Below, one piece after another: positions 17,309-25,896 of a stretch of DNA of 64,000 nt. The notes below the pieces were generated by a model. It worked only from the letters and a program-made list of their open reading frames with translations. It was not told the origin of the DNA and ran no database searches. Where the stretch lies: the NCBI GenBank assembly GCA_033344795.1, contig JAWPMS010000001.1, forward strand, positions 3,410,001 to 3,474,000, written 5' to 3'. Each line of letters starts with the position of its first letter. Position 1 is the stretch's first letter. Made by a program: the position numbers and the translations under genes. This DNA is from SHLQ01 sp033344795. GTDB taxonomy: Bacteria; Actinomycetota; Acidimicrobiia; Acidimicrobiales; SHLQ01.

Positions 17309-17752
17309 ATGACCGATCAAGAGTTGCTCGACGAGATGTACGAGAAACGCGGCTACCTGTTCGAGTGGCAAGTCTTGTTGGCCAGCGAAGCACCTGACTT
17401 CATGCGAGCGTTCGATGCAACCTGGACGCAGGTGAATACCGACCGTCCCAATGGTCTCGAACTCAAGTATCGCGAGCTCGTGTACGCGACGACCGCATCT
17501 GTGCTGGGCGAGGCAACCGTGGCGAAGAACCACATGCACAAGGCCCTCGACGCGGGAGCGACGACCACCGAGTTGATCGATGCGATCTTGGTCGCCTGGA
17601 CGCCATCGGGTTCCCGAACGCTGATCCACGGCCTTCGCGCATTGGTGGAGGTCCTGACCGATCGCGGTGAGTACGTACCGCCCGATGTCGGGTACCGAAT
17701 CTCAGACCGCCCGGATCACGCAGACCAGAAGTTTGGAGAAGACCCGTCATGA
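17309..17752 (+). CDS. Carboxymuconolactone decarboxylase (CMD) family protein
   Basis: A 147-residue all-helical CMD-family protein. The core ELVYATTASVLGEATVAKNHMHKALDAGATTTELIDAI matches the family. The CxxC of AhpD-type peroxidases is absent, so it is not an AhpD disulfide reductase. His residues in KNHMHK could serve catalysis. The family includes gamma-carboxymuconolactone decarboxylase and many uncharacterised relatives. AGGAGG precedes the ATG. It overlaps the next CMD gene by ATGA. Exact reaction unknown. Confidence 0.85.
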   Translation: MTDQELLDEMYEKRGYLFEWQVLLASEAPDFMRAFDATWTQVNTDRPNGLELKYRELVYATTASVLGEATVAKNHMHKALDAGATTTELIDAILVAWTPSGSRTLIHGLRALVEVLTDRGEYVPPDVGYRISDRPDHADQKFGEDPS

Positions 17753-18162
17753 GTTCATTGGCCGAGGAGTTCGCCTCTCGTCGCGGGAAGGCGTACCCCG
17801 CCCACGGGTGGATTGCAGAGCGATTTCCGGAGTACGTCGAGACGATGCTTCAGCTCGATGAGATCATTCGCAAGAGGCCAGGGCGATTCGATGAGAAAGA
17901 GCACGAGCTGTTTCACATCGTGGCGCTCGCGGTGCTCGGATCGAACCCGCACAACCAGCCCCATCTGACAGCGCACATCCGAAAAGCGCTCACGCTCGGC
18001 GCACACCCCGAGGAGATCGCCGAGGCGCTCATGGTCGCCGTGAACCCGGCTGGAGCTCGGGTCATCACCTACGGGGTGACCTGCATGCTCGAAGCGATTA
18101 GTGAGCTCGAGGCTCAGGGCTGGACAGTGGCAGAAGACGGCTCTCTGGAGGCACCGGCATGA
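17749..18162 (+). CDS. Carboxymuconolactone decarboxylase (CMD) family protein
   Basis: A 137-residue CMD-family protein with the helical core ELFHIVALAVLGSNPHNQPHLTAHIRKAL, then TLGAHPEEIAEALMVAV. It also lacks a CxxC pair. It overlaps both neighbours by ATGA, so two single-domain CMD genes are tightly coupled and could form a hetero-oligomer. It is followed by the second amidohydrolase. Function beyond family is not visible. Confidence 0.84.
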   Translation: MSSLAEEFASRRGKAYPAHGWIAERFPEYVETMLQLDEIIRKRPGRFDEKEHELFHIVALAVLGSNPHNQPHLTAHIRKALTLGAHPEEIAEALMVAVNPAGARVITYGVTCMLEAISELEAQGWTVAEDGSLEAPA

Positions 18163-19154
18163 CAAGAGTGATCGACGTACACGCACACCTTTTGCCGCGC
18201 TCTGCAATCGCCGTAGCCGAAGCGGGAGGAGAGTGGTTCGGTTCAAGGATCGAGAATGACGACATCGGTCGTCCGGTGATCATCACCGGTGAGCGTCGAG
18301 AAGGAATGGGTGGAGCCGCCCACTACGAGTCGATGGAACGGCGCATCGAGCGGATGGACGAGATGGGCGTCGATGTGCAGGTGTTGTCGCTGAACCCCAT
18401 CTTCTTCCGGCACTACCTCGACGCCGATAGCGCCGCTGCTGCGTCGGTTGCGGTCAACGACGAGATCGCCGGGTTCATCGAACGGTGGCCGACCCGCTTT
18501 GCCGGCTATGGGGCGCTCCCGATGCAGGATCCCGATCGGGCGATCGCCGAGCTCGAACGCGTGATGGCCATCGACGGCATGATCGGGGCCTGCGTTGGAA
18601 CACACGTCGACGGGGCGAACTGGGACGAGCCGCATCTTTTCCCCGTGCTCGAGGCCGCGCAGGACCTGGGCGCCCTCGTCTTCATCCACCCCTCTGATCG
18701 CCGGCTCGAGAAACACCTGCCGCGGTATCACTTGCACAACTCCATCGCGAACCCGACCGAGACGACGATTGCGGTTGCGTCGATCATCCACGGTGGAGTT
18801 CTCGACAGGTTGCCGAATCTCAAGCTGTTGTTCGCACACGGCGGCGGGTATGCCTGCTGTGGCATGCCGCGGTTCGATCATGGTTTCGAGGTACGTCGCG
18901 AAGCTCGCACCGAGATCTCGACGTTCCCGTCCGAGTACCTCGGCAAGATGTGGTACGACTCGCTCGTGTACGACTACGGCATGCTCCGACGTCTTGTCGA
19001 GGCCGTGGGTATCGACAAAGTGATGCTCGGGACGGATTTCCCCGCCGACATGGGCCAGGCCGACCCCGTCGACTGGCTGAACGGGAGTGATCTGAACGAC
19101 GAAGAAAGAGCTGCCGTTCTCGGCGACACCGCTGCAGCGCTCCTCGGCCTGTGA
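18159..19154 (+). CDS. Amidohydrolase family protein (paralog of the gene at 16294)
   Basis: A 331-residue amidohydrolase-2 enzyme. The HxH motif is in IDVHAHLLP. FIHPSDRR, FAHGGGYACC and VMLGTDFPADMGQ hold later metal ligands. It shares long stretches with the product at 16294 (GTHVDGANWDEPHLFPVLEAAQDLG in register), showing duplication, but the substrate loop after HxH differs (GGEWFGSRIEND). ATGA overlap upstream; GTGA overlap with a two-domain CMD gene downstream. It probably acts on a related carboxylated substrate or a later intermediate. Confidence 0.88.
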   Translation: MTRVIDVHAHLLPRSAIAVAEAGGEWFGSRIENDDIGRPVIITGERREGMGGAAHYESMERRIERMDEMGVDVQVLSLNPIFFRHYLDADSAAAASVAVNDEIAGFIERWPTRFAGYGALPMQDPDRAIAELERVMAIDGMIGACVGTHVDGANWDEPHLFPVLEAAQDLGALVFIHPSDRRLEKHLPRYHLHNSIANPTETTIAVASIIHGGVLDRLPNLKLLFAHGGGYACCGMPRFDHGFEVRREARTEISTFPSEYLGKMWYDSLVYDYGMLRRLVEAVGIDKVMLGTDFPADMGQADPVDWLNGSDLNDEERAAVLGDTAAALLGL

Positions 19155-20086
19155 CTGAGCAATCGCTCGGAGACTTCCTCCCGGCGTCTCGGGATCGCCT
19201 CGCTGAGCTGTTCGGCCGACTCGACCCAACCTTCGCTGCGACATGGGAGGATCATGCGTCTCGGCTGATGGCTCGCACGCAGCTCGATCAGCGAACCCGT
19301 TTCCTCGTCCTCACTTGCCAGTACACGGTCACTCGCCAGACAGATCCGCTCGAGGAGAACCTCGACGCGGCTCGTTCGGCAGGGGTCGAGGCTGCAGAAC
19401 TTCTCGAGGTCATGCTCCAGGCTTATGTGTACACGGGTCCCTGGGTGGTGGCGCAGGCATGTGAAGCGTTCGAACGGGTCCTCGATCGTCGCGGGGAAGC
19501 TCTACCCGATATGAGCGGGCGCGTCGTCGAACATTCGGACCGGTCGGTCGAACAAGAACGCCAGTCCTGGTCTGATGCGGACGCCTCCGACCCGCGCCTT
19601 GCGGCATTGCTCGAACGATATGGCTGGCACGGAATCTCGAACGGGCTTCGGCTCCGTCCTGGGCATCACATCAACATGATCGATGTACTCGATGCCCTCG
19701 ACCCGGACTTCCTTCAGATCTGGGAAGACGCGGTGTACGACGGCATGTACGGACGAGGAGTGCTCGACGACCGCACGCGCCTGTTGTGTGTTGTCGGGGC
19801 GACCTTGTCACTCGGCGAAACCCACCAGTCGAGGCGGCACATGCGAGCAGCGCTGCGTGCGGGTGCGAAGGCTCGAGAAGTCCTCGAGGTCATCTTTCAC
19901 ACGACGGCCTTCTTCGGCCACCCGTATGTGATGCCGGCAGCGTTCGATGATCTGATCCGGATTCTCGATGATGAAGGTCGTCTCGCCGAGCTCGTATCGC
20001 CCGAGCGGAGCGAAGCGGTCTTGCGGATTGTGGCGGCGCGAGTTGCGCGGCGAGATGGAGTGCAGGACGACCTCTCGGGAATGTAG
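19151..20086 (+). CDS. Two-domain CMD family protein
   Basis: A 311-residue protein with two CMD-like halves. The first (about 20-120) contains RTRFLVLTCQYTVTRQTDPLEENLDAARSAG. The second (about 190-285) contains TRLLCVVGATLSLGETHQSRRHM and AALRAGAKAREVLEVIFH. No CxxC is seen. It may be a fusion of the two single-domain types found just upstream. GTG start overlapping the amidohydrolase stop. Its repeated pairing with amidohydrolases suggests a shared C-C bond or decarboxylation step. Confidence 0.82.
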   Translation: MTEQSLGDFLPASRDRLAELFGRLDPTFAATWEDHASRLMARTQLDQRTRFLVLTCQYTVTRQTDPLEENLDAARSAGVEAAELLEVMLQAYVYTGPWVVAQACEAFERVLDRRGEALPDMSGRVVEHSDRSVEQERQSWSDADASDPRLAALLERYGWHGISNGLRLRPGHHINMIDVLDALDPDFLQIWEDAVYDGMYGRGVLDDRTRLLCVVGATLSLGETHQSRRHMRAALRAGAKAREVLEVIFHTTAFFGHPYVMPAAFDDLIRILDDEGRLAELVSPERSEAVLRIVAARVARRDGVQDDLSGM

Positions 20087-20094
20087 GCGGGCCG

Positions 20095-21288
20095 ATGTGG
20101 TCTTTCCTGTTCATGCGGAGCGTCTCATCACCGGCACTCGTGGCCCTTCTTTCCGGCTGTCTGCTGGCTGCGTCGTGGGGGTTCGCAGGTGACAGCGATG
20201 CGGCGCTTGCGGCGGCGAGGGCCGCGCTACGAGGGAACACAGAGTTCGCCACGCAAGAGTGGCCGACCGATTGGGCCACATCAACAATCGAGCTCTCGGA
20301 GCTGCTCCTTGCCATTGGCGCGAGCGAGCCCCGGGACGCCATTCCACCCATCGACAACCCCGTCTATGAGTCTCCCGAGAGCGCAGCGGAGTGGCTGATC
20401 GATCGAGAGCCGGGCGTCTTGATGCAGCACAAGGGCGATGTGCGGTTCTTCCCACTTGCGATCCTCAATCGACACGAGATCGTGAACGCAGAGATCGGCG
20501 GGGACCCCGTGGCGGTCACGTTCTGCCCGCTGTGCAATTCGGCGGTGGCCTTCGATAGACGCGTCGATGGCGATGTTCTGAGATTCGGTGTTTCTGGTTT
20601 GCTCCGGAACAACGATCTGGTGATGTGGGACGACCAGACCGTTTCCTTGTGGCAACAGGCCACCAGGGAAGGCATCGTGGGTGCCCGAGCGGGCACGCAC
20701 CTCACCGGTTTGCCGACCTCGATCGTGAGCTTCGGTGACTTTCGAACCGGGTTCCCCGATGGACTCTCGCTCGCCCGAGACACGGGCTTCGATCTCACGT
20801 ACGGAACGAACCCCTACGAGGGCCTCAGCGGGCGATTCGCTCCGCTGATCCCGTTCGAAAGAAACAATGACGGTCGCTTCTTTGCAATGGAGCGGATGGT
20901 GGGGGTAACGGTCGGCGACGTGCACAAGGCGTACCCGTTCAGCCTGCTCGCCGAGCGTCGGGTGGTGAACGACCGCGTCGCTGGTCGAGACATCGTGGTG
21001 GTGTGGGGGTCGGCCGACACGGCCGATGCACTGAACCGCGCACAGGTGGCCGATGGTCGTGCCATCGGTTCGGCACTCGTGCTCGACCCGGTTGTCGATG
21101 GCAGAACGTTGACGTTTCGCTCGAGTGGAGAAGAATTCGTCGACGAGGAGACAGGATCGCGATGGACGTTATTGGGGCGGGCAATCGACGGTCCGCTCAC
21201 GGGCAGACAGTTGGACACCGTCATCCACCGCAACGACTTCTGGTTTGCGTGGACGCAGTTCTATCCAGAAACACTCGTCTACGAGTAA
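20095..21288 (+). CDS. DUF3179 domain protein, probable lipoprotein
   Basis: A 397-residue protein that matches the DUF3179 family. Typical segments are GDVRFFPLAILNRHEIVN, VTFCPLCNSAVAFDRRVDG, RFGVSGLLRNNDLVMWDDQT and SLWQQATREGIVG. The N-terminus is a signal peptide with a lipobox-like LSGC at about residues 19-22, so it is probably exported and lipid-anchored. The CxxC in FCPLC might bind metal or heme. Function of the family is unknown. It starts eight bases after the two-domain CMD gene and is the last gene before a terminator. Confidence 0.88.
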   Translation: MWSFLFMRSVSSPALVALLSGCLLAASWGFAGDSDAALAAARAALRGNTEFATQEWPTDWATSTIELSELLLAIGASEPRDAIPPIDNPVYESPESAAEWLIDREPGVLMQHKGDVRFFPLAILNRHEIVNAEIGGDPVAVTFCPLCNSAVAFDRRVDGDVLRFGVSGLLRNNDLVMWDDQTVSLWQQATREGIVGARAGTHLTGLPTSIVSFGDFRTGFPDGLSLARDTGFDLTYGTNPYEGLSGRFAPLIPFERNNDGRFFAMERMVGVTVGDVHKAYPFSLLAERRVVNDRVAGRDIVVVWGSADTADALNRAQVADGRAIGSALVLDPVVDGRTLTFRSSGEEFVDEETGSRWTLLGRAIDGPLTGRQLDTVIHRNDFWFAWTQFYPETLVYE

Positions 21289-21363
21289 CGAGCTCTGGAC
21301 TTCCCGTCGTGTTCTGGGGTCGCGCCTCACTTTCCACTTTCCCCAACCCCACAGTGACCGAAG

Positions 21364-21407
21364 GGGGTCAGACCCCTTTCGTCAAAAAGGGGTCTGACCC
21401 CTTTTTT
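21364..21407. terminator. Bidirectional hairpin terminator with GGGGTCAGACCCC repeat
   Basis: Bases 21364-21379 (GGGGTCAGACCCCTTT) pair perfectly with 21386-21401 around a CGTCAA loop. CTTTTTT follows, and an A run sits on the other side. Each arm is itself a 6-1-6 palindrome. It lies between two convergent genes, so it can end transcription from both. A GGTGCC fragment follows at about 21414. The same GGGGTCAGACCCC family of palindromes is dispersed in many bacterial genomes. Confidence 0.8.
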
Positions 21408-21480
21408 GAAAAAGGTGCCAGGTCCGCTATGCCGTGCGTCACATCTCCAGTTGTATGGGAGCGAAGAAGTGCACCGCCAC

Positions 21481-22650
21481 TCAACTGCTTCGGCTTCTGC
21501 TGAGGAACAGCGCAGCGAAGAGAAACGGCACCCCGGCTACGACGAAGGCCAGTCCGTACTGTGAGCGCTCCGCCAGAAATCCAAGGGTGACAGGCCCGAA
21601 GATCCAGCCCATGTCGTTGGCCATCCGGTAGACACCCGAGGCGCGTCCTTCGGTGCCAGCTGGTGCAATGTCGCCGATCATGGTTGGTAGCGCCACGGCA
21701 GCGAGCCCGATGCCAACGCCGGTGAATGCTGCAACCGCATACAGCTGGAGCGCGTCATTGACGAGGCCGTACAGTGCCACCGTTCCCGCGGTGGTCACGG
21801 CGCCAGCGACCGCGACCTGCCAACGGCCGATGGAGTCGGCGAGCGTTCCAGCGATCGGCATGACGAGCAACGACACCACCGACCCGAGCGAGATCACGGC
21901 GCCAATCTGCGCAGGAGAGAGGGCGAGAATGTCATCGGCGAAGGCGGGCACGACGACATTGATCGCCCCGGCACGAACGAAGAAGAGGCTGAAACCGCTC
22001 AACATCACCACGCGAAATCCGGGTACGGCGAGAATGCTTCCAAGCGTGCTCCGCGGCGCAGCCGTCCGGGCGATGTCGCGGGTGCCTTCACCTTCCTTGA
22101 TGACGATCGCACTCACGCCGGCGAGCGCGAATGCCACTCCGGCTTGGACGTAGAACGGAGCGAAGATCCCGAGTTGCTGAGCGACAACACCTCCGATGAG
22201 TGGCCCGATTGTTCCGCCCAGGAGTATTCCTCCCTGGAATCCGGCGATCGAGCGTCCGAGGTCTTGCTTCTCTGTGACGACGAGAAGGTGTCGGTTGACC
22301 GAGGTGCCGAAGAGCGCTGAACCGAATCCCTGAAGCGCTCTGGCAACCAACAAGACCCCAAGTCCAGGGGCTACAGCGGCAAGGAGAGCACCGCACGCCT
22401 GGACGAGGCCGCCGCCGATGCACACGATCCGCGAGCCGAAACGGTCTGACAGTGAACCAGCGGGAAGCCGGAACGACATCCGTGCGACGGCGAACACGGT
22501 GATGAGGAACGAGGCCGCAGCAATCCCGACGCCGAAGTGTGATGCATACGACGGGAGAACTGGCGTAATCAGGTTCACGCCGATCACGTTGAGGGCGACC
22601 ATCAGGGGAATCGGAGATCCGATCAACGATCGTTTGCCCACATCTGACAT
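21481..22650 (-). CDS. MFS transporter
   Basis: A 389-residue major facilitator with about 12 hydrophobic segments. The loop 2-3 motif is RLPAGSLSDRFGSRIV. It starts MSDVGKRSLIG, and its start codon lies inside the shared AT-rich operator at 22644, so the transcript may be leaderless or start from a nearby GTG. It is divergent from a Gfo/Idh dehydrogenase gene and therefore likely co-regulated with it. The substrate is unknown; uptake of a catabolic compound is plausible. Confidence 0.88.
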   Translation of the reverse strand: MSDVGKRSLIGSPIPLMVALNVIGVNLITPVLPSYASHFGVGIAAASFLITVFAVARMSFRLPAGSLSDRFGSRIVCIGGGLVQACGALLAAVAPGLGVLLVARALQGFGSALFGTSVNRHLLVVTEKQDLGRSIAGFQGGILLGGTIGPLIGGVVAQQLGIFAPFYVQAGVAFALAGVSAIVIKEGEGTRDIARTAAPRSTLGSILAVPGFRVVMLSGFSLFFVRAGAINVVVPAFADDILALSPAQIGAVISLGSVVSLLVMPIAGTLADSIGRWQVAVAGAVTTAGTVALYGLVNDALQLYAVAAFTGVGIGLAAVALPTMIGDIAPAGTEGRASGVYRMANDMGWIFGPVTLGFLAERSQYGLAFVVAGVPFLFAALFLSRSRSS

Positions 22651-22661
22651 TATGTATCATC
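22644..22661. promoter_or_regulatory. Shared operator site B (divergent MFS / Gfo promoters)
   Basis: CTGACATTATGTATCATC matches the site at 12783-12800 in 14 of 18 positions. It lies between the divergent MFS and Gfo genes and covers the proposed MFS start codon. One regulator could thus control both directions. The regulator gene is not in the window as far as I can see. Confidence 0.6.
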
Positions 22662-22702
22662 TTGAAGAGTCGGGTTGCAGCGAAGGGGAGGAGTCGGTGT
22701 CG

Positions 22703-23809
22703 ATGCGGTCTGCGGGAGAGCGCAATGCTCGCCATGACATCGGTCTCGCCGTGATTGGCGCGGGTCGAATCGGATCGTTTCGCGCCCGCCTGGCCGCGGA
22801 CCATCCCGCCGTCCGCTTCATCGGTGTCGCAGATGTGAGCAAGGACGCGGCCGCCCGCCTGGCCGAATCGGTTGGTGCCGAAGTCCATTCGACCGACACA
22901 ATGGAGATCATTTCCGATCCTTCGGTCACCGCAGTCGTCGTGGCCACCAGCGAAGGTGAACATGTCGCCCCAGTCGTAGAAGCCCTTCGCCTCGGCAAGG
23001 ATGTGCTTGTCGAGAAGCCGATTGCGCTCACCCTTCAGGATGCGGACACGATTCTCGACGCGGCGAGTGACAGTGCTGGCTCGCTCCATGTGGGTTACAG
23101 CCGTCGCTTTCGCAAGCGGTATCACGTTGCGAAGGAACAGATCGTGCAAGATCGCCTGGGGACGCTGATCGGGGCGACGGCTCGCGTGTACAACTCGCGG
23201 ACACAGGCCCTGGCAATGTTGGGACGCAACCCGGACGCAACCCCGGTCGTCGATGCGCTCACGTACTACGTCGATCTCATGAATTGGTTCTTCGATGGGC
23301 AGCAGGTCGTGGAAGTGCGTGCGATTGGTCAGCGCGGCGTTCTCGAAGATGCGGGTCATGAAACCGATGATCTGACCTGGGCGATGCTTCGTTATGAAGG
23401 TGGCGCCGCGATAAGCCTTGGCGTGTGTTACGCACTGCCGGAGAAGTATCCCGCCCTCGGCCATGCGGCCCGCCTAGAGCTCATCGGTACAGACGGCGTT
23501 GTGCTGATCGACGATGACCACACGGACCAGGTCATGTACAGCAACAAAGGCATACCCCACGTCTATCTCCCCGATCACGACGTCAACGCGGTGTTTCTAT
23601 CGAGCGGCACCCCCGGGGACTGGGCGTTGGGAGAGTTCATCGGGCCTCTACCGGCCGAAACTCGCGCATGGCTCGATCACCTGTCGGTGGGAACCTCGTG
23701 CAACTTGGCCATGCCAGAGACCGCTCGCCACACCCTCGAGGTAACTCTCGCGATCCAGCGCGCCGCAACAAGCGGAGAGACGGTGTCTCTTCCGCTCACC
23801 GCGGCCTAA
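22703..23809 (+). CDS. Gfo/Idh/MocA family oxidoreductase (paralog 2)
   Basis: A 368-residue NAD(P)-dependent dehydrogenase. Rossmann motif AVIGAGRIGSFRARLA, catalytic VEKPIALTLQDAD, and VGYSRRFRKRYHV. GGGGAGGAG (22685-22693) spaced nine bases before the ATG at 22703 supports this start; an in-frame ATG at 22652 lies inside the operator and is less likely. It resembles the products at 11628 and 30623 over the full length, including TPVVDALTYYVDLMNWF. It is followed after 26 bases by another Gfo/Idh gene of a different branch. Confidence 0.9.
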   Translation: MRSAGERNARHDIGLAVIGAGRIGSFRARLAADHPAVRFIGVADVSKDAAARLAESVGAEVHSTDTMEIISDPSVTAVVVATSEGEHVAPVVEALRLGKDVLVEKPIALTLQDADTILDAASDSAGSLHVGYSRRFRKRYHVAKEQIVQDRLGTLIGATARVYNSRTQALAMLGRNPDATPVVDALTYYVDLMNWFFDGQQVVEVRAIGQRGVLEDAGHETDDLTWAMLRYEGGAAISLGVCYALPEKYPALGHAARLELIGTDGVVLIDDDHTDQVMYSNKGIPHVYLPDHDVNAVFLSSGTPGDWALGEFIGPLPAETRAWLDHLSVGTSCNLAMPETARHTLEVTLAIQRAATSGETVSLPLTAA

Positions 23810-23835
23810 TTATCTGAAATACAAAGGAGAAATCA

Positions 23836-24831
23836 ATGGAAGCACTACGCGTAGCATCGATTGGACTCGGATGGTGGGGCGGTGAACTCGCCACGAAAGC
23901 GGCCGCGGGAGGTTCCGATGTGGTCCGTTGCTTTGCTCGGTCGGAGGAGTCGCGTACGACCTTTGGTGAGGCCCACGGTGCGCGTCCAGCCGCCTCGTAC
24001 GAAGAAGTGTTGGCTGATCCCGATGTTGAAGCCGTGTTGATCGCCACACCACACTCAACCCACGCCGACCTGGTCGTGCAGGCCGCTGCAGCGGGTAAGC
24101 ACGTGTTTTGCGACAAACCATTCACGCTCTCGGTGGCAGAGGGCAAACGGGCAACCCAAGCTGCCGCCGATGCCGGCGTGGTTCTGCAGGTCGGGCACAA
24201 CCGTCGCCGCCAACCCGCGAACCGCCGTATCAAGCAGATGATCGATTCAGACGAGCTGGGCATGGTTCACTACGCCGAGGCGAACCTCTCGCATCCGAAG
24301 GGTCTCAACCCGCGATCTGGCTGGCGAGGAGAGCCTGACGAGAGTCCTGCCGGTGGCATGACAGGACTTGGCGTACACATGGCCGACAACCTCATCTATC
24401 TGCTGGGCAAGCCCGTACGTGTGTCCGCTTTCAGCCGTCGCACCATCAGTGTTTCAAAGCTCGACGATGTCACGGTCTCGAACCTGGAGTTCGAGAACGG
24501 GGCGCTCGCAGTTCTCGCAACGTCTCTCGTGATTCCTGACATTGCTCGCACCTCTGTGTGGGGCACGAAGGCCGCCGCGATGAACGAGTGGGACGGCACG
24601 CAGTTCTCCGTGCAGATGGCAGGGGAGAAGGCCAAGACCGAGCAACCCATCGAGGTTCTCGACACCGTGCAGGACGAGCTCGAAGAGTTTGCCCGTAACG
24701 TCAGGACCGGATCGTCGCCAGAAACTGGAGGGGCCGAGGCCATCGAGGTCGTCGCCGTACTCGAGGGATTGGTCGAAAGTGCGGCGCGCGGAACGGTCGT
24801 CGATCTCGACGAGGTACGAGCACGAAGTTAG
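23836..24831 (+). CDS. Gfo/Idh/MocA family oxidoreductase (divergent branch)
   Basis: A 331-residue member. Rossmann motif ASIGLGWWGGELA, then CDKPFTLSVAEG (catalytic Lys region) and QVGHNRRRQPANRRIKQM. The substrate domain includes the GLGVHMADNLIYLLG motif. It differs from the paralog set at 11628, 22703 and 30623 and is closer to generic sugar or inositol dehydrogenases. AAAGGAG lies seven bases before the ATG. It is the last gene of the short plus-strand operon and ends 22 bases before the convergent ADH gene. Confidence 0.9.
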   Translation: MEALRVASIGLGWWGGELATKAAAGGSDVVRCFARSEESRTTFGEAHGARPAASYEEVLADPDVEAVLIATPHSTHADLVVQAAAAGKHVFCDKPFTLSVAEGKRATQAAADAGVVLQVGHNRRRQPANRRIKQMIDSDELGMVHYAEANLSHPKGLNPRSGWRGEPDESPAGGMTGLGVHMADNLIYLLGKPVRVSAFSRRTISVSKLDDVTVSNLEFENGALAVLATSLVIPDIARTSVWGTKAAAMNEWDGTQFSVQMAGEKAKTEQPIEVLDTVQDELEEFARNVRTGSSPETGGAEAIEVVAVLEGLVESAARGTVVDLDEVRARS

Positions 24832-24853
24832 GAGTAGCGAACGGGGGCGACGC

Positions 24854-25861
24854 CTACGTCGCGTCGATCAAGACCTTCAGCGTCGACGACTCCTTGACGG
24901 CGTCGAGCGCGTCGTTCCCGTCGCTCAGCCCAAAGCTCTTGGATACGATCGGCGCGCCGATGATCGTGCCGGCGGCGACGAGCTCGATCGCCCTCTGGTA
25001 GTCCGCCTTCGTGGCAGCTCGAGGGTTCATGATCGTCAGTTCCTTGAAATACAGCTGGTAGTACGGGAGCCCTTCGTTCCCTCCGGTCGCTGTGCCGAAG
25101 AGAACAACGGTTCCGGCGGCGCCGGCGAGGTTGATCGCCTGCGCGAACGTGGCCTCTGTGCCGACTGCTTCGACGACGACATTGGCTCCGCGTCCACTCG
25201 TCGTGGTGTCGACGAGGTCGGCGATCTCGTCGGGAGAAACCGCGGCATGAATTCCGAGGTCGACCGCCAAGTCCTGCTTCCACTTCGATCGCGTGACTCC
25301 CAGGACGGTCGCGCCCTGTTTGGTGAGGATCTGCGAGATGAGTTGGCCGCCGACTCCCAAGCCAAGAACGACCGCCACGTCGCCGGGACGAACGGAGGTC
25401 GAGGCTGTTGCATGTACACACGTTCCCAAGACCTGCAAGATGCCGGCCTCATCGGGCCCGATCGAGTCCGGAACGACCAGGAGCTGCTTTTCGTCGATCG
25501 CCACGTAGTCAGCGAAAACGCCGTCAAAGTCTCGTCCCAGCAGTCCACCGTTGCGGCAGATGTTTGGGTAGCCCCGCCGACACAGATCGCAGATGTCGCA
25601 GGAGATCGCTGGATCGATCAGGACACGTTGCCCTGCTGCGATCGAGCCAAGTGGGCCCGGCACCTCGAGGGTGCCGACGGCTTCGTGGCCCATGATGCGC
25701 GGCTGTTCGGAGGGGATCTTTCCCGCCACGATGCTCGAGTCCGTGCCGCAAAGGCCGGCGGTCTGTACGCGGACCAGCGCATGACCCACGCTCTCTGCTT
25801 CGGGAACAGCGACGTCTTGGACTTCTGTCCGACCGGGTTCCACGAGTACTAGGGCACGCAT
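24854..25861 (-). CDS. Zinc-dependent alcohol dehydrogenase
   Basis: A 335-residue medium-chain dehydrogenase. The catalytic zinc ligands are in GLCGTD and IMGHEAVG. The structural zinc site is the four-Cys run ISCDICDLCRRGYPNIC. The NAD motif is VVLGLGVGGQ. It oxidises secondary alcohols or polyols (threonine/sorbitol dehydrogenase-like). The chosen start gives MRALVLVEPG, the usual N-terminus. It lies 35 bases after the Ldh-family gene in a cupin-Ldh-ADH operon. Confidence 0.92.
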   Translation of the reverse strand: MRALVLVEPGRTEVQDVAVPEAESVGHALVRVQTAGLCGTDSSIVAGKIPSEQPRIMGHEAVGTLEVPGPLGSIAAGQRVLIDPAISCDICDLCRRGYPNICRNGGLLGRDFDGVFADYVAIDEKQLLVVPDSIGPDEAGILQVLGTCVHATASTSVRPGDVAVVLGLGVGGQLISQILTKQGATVLGVTRSKWKQDLAVDLGIHAAVSPDEIADLVDTTTSGRGANVVVEAVGTEATFAQAINLAGAAGTVVLFGTATGGNEGLPYYQLYFKELTIMNPRAATKADYQRAIELVAAGTIIGAPIVSKSFGLSDGNDALDAVKESSTLKVLIDAT

Positions 25862-25896
25862 GAGGGCACTTCCTTTTCTGGTTTTCGAACCGTCGA

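Noticed and set aside
17309..20086. AhpD-type alkylhydroperoxidases
   Set aside because: None of the CMD-family products carries the ExxxxxCxxCxxxH active site.
22088..23464. Long minus-strand open frame across the MFS/Gfo junction
   Set aside because: It runs through the shared operator and opposite conserved Gfo motifs; its sequence shows no domain.
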